From JABDIY01 sp963751955 (GTDB lineage Bacteria; Actinomycetota; Acidimicrobiia; Acidimicrobiales; SZUA-35), in assembly GCA_963751955.1 (NCBI GenBank), contig CAVVWM010000003.1:1-64000 (forward strand): 64,000 nucleotides of DNA, given 5' to 3'. A program made the position numbers and the translations under genes. The notes below the pieces were generated by a model. It had not been told where the DNA came from. It made no database searches and saw nothing but the letters and a program-made list of their open reading frames with translations. Positions 59,523 through 64,000 of the stretch are shown here, one piece after another (position 1 is the first letter of the stretch; each line of letters starts with the position of its first letter).

Positions 59523-60721
59523 TTCGCTTCCTCGGTCTGGTCGCTGGGGACCCAGGTCTGCAATGTTGATTCGAGACGGTCCAGGACGGTCTCGGGACGA
59601 TAGTGCTCGAGCACATAGGCGCGTCCTGGGACGCCAAGCGCAGCTGCGGCCGCCGGCTGAGCTGCAACGAAACGAAGGCACTCGATCAACTCCAACGGCG
59701 AACGGTACGTAAGACCTGCATCCGCTCGATCGATGTGCCATGCGACGACGTTGCTTGCAGCGTTTGCAACGACCGGTGTCCCCGCCAGCCACGCCTCCAT
59801 GATCGTGAGCGAGAAGCTCTCCATCTTGCCCGGCTGTACATAAACCGAAGCCGCTGCCATGGCATCGTTGCGTTGTTCGTCACTGATGAAACCGACGTCG
59901 TGTATACGTGGGGCTAGATCGTCAGGGATCTGGGGGTCGCCGACACCGGCGGTCACCAGATCGAGTTCGACTCCTTGGGAGATCGCAAACGAGAAAGCAT
60001 TTCTCAGCTCGTCCCAACCCTTTCCCCGTTCACGGCGGCCGGCGTAGAACGCGAAGGGTGCGTTGATGCTGAACTGGTCACGAAATCGTTGGGGTGCGTA
60101 GCTCTCCGGTGGTTGGACAGCGGCCCCGACCACCGCATGATGCAGGGGCAGATGGAAGACCCGTTCGGCGAGTTCGAGTTCGGGTTCGGCCAGAAACCAC
60201 AGTCCAGCCGCTCCACTGACGAGCGGTTGGAAAAGGTCCAAGTGCACCGTTGGCTCATCATGAAGGCACGGCATAAGGATCGTCTTCTGGGGATCGATCT
60301 GGCCGCAGGCGAACGTGGTCCAGAACATGTACGGAGCCAAGACGATTGCGCGATACCTGGGGCTGTTGTCGAGCAGGTGATGCCAGAGCTCAGGGCACCG
60401 GAAGCCGTCGTTCATCCACAGCTGCTGATCTTGTATGGCGACATCCTGCCCCGACAGGATCTGCTCGAAGATTCGCGACCGATCTCGGGCCGGATGATTC
60501 ACGACGGTCGGGAACCGGCGAACCGTCAGGTCACCATCGCGCTCATGTCCTGCCGGGTAGTCGTTGGCCCAGGTGTAGTGATCGCTGGCGCAGGTTGTGA
60601 GTACCTCCACGGTCCAGCCGCGAGCTGCAAATCCCTTGGCCGTTGCGGCAAGCACGGATTCAGCCCCACCGACCACTTCTGGCCCATATCGAGGCGGAAC
60701 GAACGCGATGGTGCCCTTCAC
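59519..60721 (-). CDS. Glycosyltransferase family 4 protein
   Basis: A 400-residue GT-B enzyme. The glycine-rich start is IAFVPPRYGPEVVGGAESVL; the donor half has FAFYAGRRERGKGWDELRNA and YVQPGKMESFSLTIMEAWLAG with the E-x7-E signature (ESFSLTIME). It is translationally coupled to the next glycosyltransferase. The pair, with the opposite-strand GT at 57 kb, suggests a surface glycan or glycolipid locus. It is divergent from the mutase gene by about 110 bases. Confidence 0.85.
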   Translation of the reverse strand: MKGTIAFVPPRYGPEVVGGAESVLAATAKGFAARGWTVEVLTTCASDHYTWANDYPAGHERDGDLTVRRFPTVVNHPARDRSRIFEQILSGQDVAIQDQQLWMNDGFRCPELWHHLLDNSPRYRAIVLAPYMFWTTFACGQIDPQKTILMPCLHDEPTVHLDLFQPLVSGAAGLWFLAEPELELAERVFHLPLHHAVVGAAVQPPESYAPQRFRDQFSINAPFAFYAGRRERGKGWDELRNAFSFAISQGVELDLVTAGVGDPQIPDDLAPRIHDVGFISDEQRNDAMAAASVYVQPGKMESFSLTIMEAWLAGTPVVANAASNVVAWHIDRADAGLTYRSPLELIECLRFVAAQPAAAAALGVPGRAYVLEHYRPETVLDRLESTLQTWVPSDQTEEAK

Positions 60722-60834
60722 TGTTTCATTATCCCCGACCCGAGCTCGCCGAGGGGTTTGTGAGCAGAAATTCAGATCGGGTGATGTACGGCGTGCACTT
60801 CAGGTTGGAGGCCCCCGTTGCCTACTGTGGAGCC

Positions 60835-62970
60835 ATGGCATCGAACTCGACTGATCCATCCGCTCGCTTGGCGTGGGAAGCCGACGCGGCCAAAGAGCTG
60901 CGAGGTCGTGAGCTGGGCGAACTGACCCAGCTCACACCCGAAGGCATTGGGATCGCACCCCTGTACACCGAGGAAGACCTCGACGGGGTTGAACACCTCG
61001 GATCACTGCCTGGCCAGGCGCCGTTCGTACGGGGACCGCGAGCCACGATGTATACCAACCGTCCGTGGACGATCCGTCAATACGCCGGCTTTTCCACTGC
61101 GGAGGAATCCAACGCCTTCTATCGGGCCAATCTCGCTGCAGGGCAGAAAGGACTCAGCGTCGCCTTCGACCTGGCTACGCACCGGGGCTACGACAGCGAC
61201 CACCCGCGGGTGGAAGGTGACGTAGGTAAGGCCGGGGTCGCTATCGACAGCGTTGAGGACATGAAGATCCTCTTTGATGGAATTCCGCTCGATCAGATGA
61301 GCGTGTCGATGACCATGAATGGTGCCGTGTTACCAATTCTCGCCTGTTTCATCGTGGCCGGCGAGGAGCAGGGGGTCAGCAGCGATCAGCTCAGCGGGAC
61401 CATTCAGAACGACATTCTGAAAGAGTTCATGGTTCGCAACACCTACATCTATCCCCCCGAACCGAGTATGCGGGCGGTGGCCGACATCATCGAATACACC
61501 GCCAACCACATGCCCCGGTACAACAGCATCAGCATCTCGGGCTACCACATCCAGGAAGCTGGGGCGACGGTCGATCTAGAACTCGCCTACACGCTGGCCG
61601 ACGGTGTGGAATATGTGAAAGCGGCCCTGGCCAAAGGCCTCGACGTCGACGCCTTTGCGGGCCGGTTGAGTTTCTTCTTCAACATCGGCATGGACTTCTT
61701 CATGGAAATCGCCAAGCTGCGGGCTGCCCGCCTCCTGTGGACCGAACTGATGAGCCAATTCCAACCTCAGAATCCGCGAAGCTCGATGCTGCGCACCCAC
61801 TGTCAAACCAGCGGGGTCTCATTGACCGAACAAGATCCGTACAACAACGTGATCCGGACCACGATCGAAGCGATGGCGGGAGTCCTTGGAGGAACCCAGA
61901 GCCTGCATACCAACAGCTTCGACGAAGCGCTAGGACTACCGACCGACTTCAGCGCCCGGATCGCTCGCAACACCCAGTTGATCCTGGCCGAGGAAACTGG
62001 AATCACTCGAACCGTCGACCCACTCGGAGGGAGCTATTACGTCGAAAAACTCACCGCCGACCTTGCCGAGCGAGCTCGGGAGCATCTGCGGGAGATAGAT
62101 GAACTGGGTGGCATGACCAAAGCCATCGATTCGGGAATGCCAAAGTTGCGGATCGAGGAAGCTGCTGCCAACCGGCAAGCCCGAGTCGACCGCGGCGATG
62201 ACACGGTGGTGGGAGTCAACAAATACGTCGTCGACAACCCCGAGAAGGTCAACGTTCTCGTGATCGACAACAGCGCCGTGCGTCAGTCTCAGATCGCCAG
62301 GATCAACACCACCAAGGCCGGACGAGACCCTGCAGCGACCAAGGCCGCACTGGACGCAATCACCCAAGAGGCCCGAGGAGACGGCAACCTACTGGCCGCT
62401 TGCGTTGCCGCAGCCCGTCAGCGAGCCACCGTAGGGGAAATGAGCGACGCTATGGAGGCGGTATTCGGGCGCCACGTCGCTCAGACGCGTACCATCGCTG
62501 GCGTGTATAGCGCCAACTACGACGGTGACGAGCACTTCGCCCAAGTGTTGGCCAAAGCAGATGCTTTTGCAGCCGATGCCGGTCGTCGGCCTCGAATCCT
62601 GGTCGCGAAAATGGGGCAGGATGGTCATGATCGAGGTGCGAAGGTCATTGCAACCGGGTTTGCCGATCTTGGTTTCGACGTCGATGTCGGTCCGCTCTTC
62701 CAGACACCGGCCGAAGTAGCCCAGAGCGCCATCGACAACGACGTTCACGTCGTCGGAGTTTCCAGCCAAGCGGCAGGTCACTCGACCCTTGTGCCGTTGC
62801 TGATCAAAGAACTGAACGCTCAGGGTGCTTCTGACATCAAGGTCGTATGCGGTGGGGTCATCCCCCCAGACGACTATGCCAATCTCACCAGTGCGGGAGT
62901 TTCGGCGATCTTCGGCCCTGGCTCGAACATCGTCGAAGCGGCCGAACAGGTCCTCGACATTCTCACGTGA
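60835..62970 (+). CDS. scpA: Methylmalonyl-CoA mutase, large (catalytic) subunit
   Basis: Adenosylcobalamin-dependent conversion of methylmalonyl-CoA and succinyl-CoA. The 711-residue chain from ATG 60835 matches the alpha/MutB type. It has the TIM-barrel part with YTNRPWTIRQYAGFSTAEES, SVAFDLATHRGYDSDHPRV, NISIS-like YNSISISGYHIQEAGATVD and SLHTNSFDEALGLPT. The C-terminal B12-binding domain has the base-off signature KMGQDGHDRGAKVIATG (DxHxxG). No small subunit gene is visible. The stop overlaps the MeaB start (GTGA), so mutase and chaperone are coupled. Confidence 0.95.
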   Translation: MASNSTDPSARLAWEADAAKELRGRELGELTQLTPEGIGIAPLYTEEDLDGVEHLGSLPGQAPFVRGPRATMYTNRPWTIRQYAGFSTAEESNAFYRANLAAGQKGLSVAFDLATHRGYDSDHPRVEGDVGKAGVAIDSVEDMKILFDGIPLDQMSVSMTMNGAVLPILACFIVAGEEQGVSSDQLSGTIQNDILKEFMVRNTYIYPPEPSMRAVADIIEYTANHMPRYNSISISGYHIQEAGATVDLELAYTLADGVEYVKAALAKGLDVDAFAGRLSFFFNIGMDFFMEIAKLRAARLLWTELMSQFQPQNPRSSMLRTHCQTSGVSLTEQDPYNNVIRTTIEAMAGVLGGTQSLHTNSFDEALGLPTDFSARIARNTQLILAEETGITRTVDPLGGSYYVEKLTADLAERAREHLREIDELGGMTKAIDSGMPKLRIEEAAANRQARVDRGDDTVVGVNKYVVDNPEKVNVLVIDNSAVRQSQIARINTTKAGRDPAATKAALDAITQEARGDGNLLAACVAAARQRATVGEMSDAMEAVFGRHVAQTRTIAGVYSANYDGDEHFAQVLAKADAFAADAGRRPRILVAKMGQDGHDRGAKVIATGFADLGFDVDVGPLFQTPAEVAQSAIDNDVHVVGVSSQAAGHSTLVPLLIKELNAQGASDIKVVCGGVIPPDDYANLTSAGVSAIFGPGSNIVEAAEQVLDILT

Positions 62971-64000
62971 CAGACCGAACGCCATTGGGTGAACTGGTAG
63001 AAGGCCTACGGTCAGGCAACCGCCGCTCGATCGCCCGTGCAATCACGCTGGTCGAGAGCACACACGCACGAGACGTTGAGGCCAAGGTGGACCTGCTCGA
63101 TCACTTGGCGGCAGAATCACGCCGTCCGACGGTGCGGATCGGGATCTCGGGCACACCCGGCGTGGGAAAATCCACTCTCATCGAGTCGATCGGTGTTCGG
63201 CTGCTCGAACGTGGTCACAGGCTGGCGGTTCTGGCGGTAGATCCCAGCAGCGCACGAACTCAAGGCTCGATACTGGGCGACAAGACCCGCATGCCCCAGC
63301 TTTCGGTCGCGGCGGGTGCCTTTGTCCGACCATCGCCGGCAGGTTTTGGGCTAGGAGGAATCACGACGTCCACCGCGTCGTCAATTGCGGTATGTGAAGC
63401 GGGTGGCTTCGACGTCACGTTTGTGGAAACCGTGGGGGTCGGCCAGAGCGAAATCGCCGTTGCGGGAGTCACCGATCTGTTTCTGCTTCTGCACTCCCCC
63501 GGAGGGGGCGACGAACTTCAGGGAATTAAACGTGGTGTCATGGAGCTCGCAGACTGGGTCGCTGTCACCAAGGCCGACGGTGACCTACTTCCCGCAGCCC
63601 GGCGAGCCGAGGGCGAGCTCAAGATGGCACTTCATCTGATGCGCCCCAAGCCAGGGCGGGAAACGACCCCGGTTACCCTCTGTTCGGCCATGACCGGAGA
63701 CGGTCTCGATGACGTTCTCGACGGCTTGTTCGAAATGCACGCGAGCCTTGAGCAGTCCGGTGAAATCGATCGCACGCGCACCGTGCAGGCGTACGCCCAA
63801 TTCCGAGCGGCGTATGAACAGGGTGTGGCTCAGCACATCGACCCCGAGTCGACTCGAAGCCTCTTTGACGGGTCAGCCTCTCCAGTTGGTGCCGCCTATC
63901 GAGCCGTGAAGAAAACCGATCGCAAATCAGAAGTCAATGCCATCACGCTGTTCGTTTCAAACATGGAGCGGTCGATCGACTTCTATCGAATCATGGGCCT
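62967..64000 (+). CDS. meaB: MeaB/ArgK-type GTPase running into a VOC (glyoxalase) domain, cut by the window end
   Basis: The GTPase chaperone that protects and reloads methylmalonyl-CoA mutase. GTG 62967 overlaps the mutase TGA. Visible motifs are the P-loop IGISGTPGVGKSTLIESIG (about 58-76), VLAVDPSSARTQGSILGDKTR, the switch/G3 region VETVGVGQSEIAV, and the base-specificity segment VTKADGD. At about residue 324, where MeaB proteins normally end, the frame continues without a stop into NAITLFVSNMERSIDFYRIM, the standard first strand and helix of a VOC/glyoxalase domain. The chain is still open at the window edge (344 codons). Methylmalonyl-CoA epimerase is itself a VOC protein, but the few residues seen do not show that identity. 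Confidence 0.88.
   Translation, partial: MTDRTPLGELVEGLRSGNRRSIARAITLVESTHARDVEAKVDLLDHLAAESRRPTVRIGISGTPGVGKSTLIESIGVRLLERGHRLAVLAVDPSSARTQGSILGDKTRMPQLSVAAGAFVRPSPAGFGLGGITTSTASSIAVCEAGGFDVTFVETVGVGQSEIAVAGVTDLFLLLHSPGGGDELQGIKRGVMELADWVAVTKADGDLLPAARRAEGELKMALHLMRPKPGRETTPVTLCSAMTGDGLDDVLDGLFEMHASLEQSGEIDRTRTVQAYAQFRAAYEQGVAQHIDPESTRSLFDGSASPVGAAYRAVKKTDRKSEVNAITLFVSNMERSIDFYRIMG

Overview
The window is mostly one bacterial chromosome segment (about base 2010 to 64000) with a foreign left end. Bases 1 to about 1395 are A+T-rich and carry a broken Ty1/copia retrotransposon pol gene of the kind found in diatoms and other algae. Bases about 1400 to 1990 carry a frameshifted leucine-rich-repeat remnant of planctomycete style. 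The simplest reading is a chimeric metagenome contig. No tRNA, rRNA or CRISPR array was seen.

The bacterial part looks like a high-G+C actinobacterium, probably Acidimicrobiia (inference). Evidence: a mycothiol ligase (mshC), a phosphatidylinositol-mannoside set (pgsA, patA-like, pimA), homodimeric pyruvate dehydrogenase (aceE), an InhA-like enoyl reductase, and a yebC-pdxT-pdxS ... pimA-patA-pgsA-HIT-thrS order that parallels mycobacteria.

Layout: 2.0-5.4 kb holds a DUF983 gene, an aminotransferase, a hydroxyisobutyrate-type dehydrogenase and a small anchored protein. 5.5-12.3 kb is a glycogen locus (glgC, glgA, glgX), with a gene-poor patch holding a truncated integrase between glgC and glgA. 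12.5-17 kb has coaA, a membrane protein, an M24 peptidase, an unknown gene, a MaoC hydratase and a small membrane protein. 17-28 kb is lipoate and 2-oxoacid dehydrogenase metabolism: a LipB-LipA fusion, E2, E3 and AceE, interleaved with an epimerase, an SRPBCC protein and an RNase H-SLOG fusion. 28-30 kb is an ABC exporter. 30-41 kb is the yebC/pdx/PIM/thrS block. 41-47.6 kb has plsC, mshC, an enoyl reductase, an M23 peptidase and two CorC-like membrane proteins. 47.7-55.5 kb has an ABC ATPase, a second M23 peptidase, birA with its biotin carboxylase target, and a polar amino-acid ABC importer. 55.5-64 kb has a LpdA-like flavoprotein, three glycosyltransferases, methylmalonyl-CoA mutase and a MeaB GTPase that runs in frame into a VOC/glyoxalase domain at the window edge.

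Four genes are each broken by what can be repaired as a single-nucleotide indel (DUF983, the 13.5 kb membrane protein, the M24 peptidase, the TIGR01777 epimerase). Corrected lengths are exact multiples of three. Two breaks lie in the same 11-mer, AACCTTTTGGT. Residual sequencing error is the likeliest cause, but the shared motif deserves a check.
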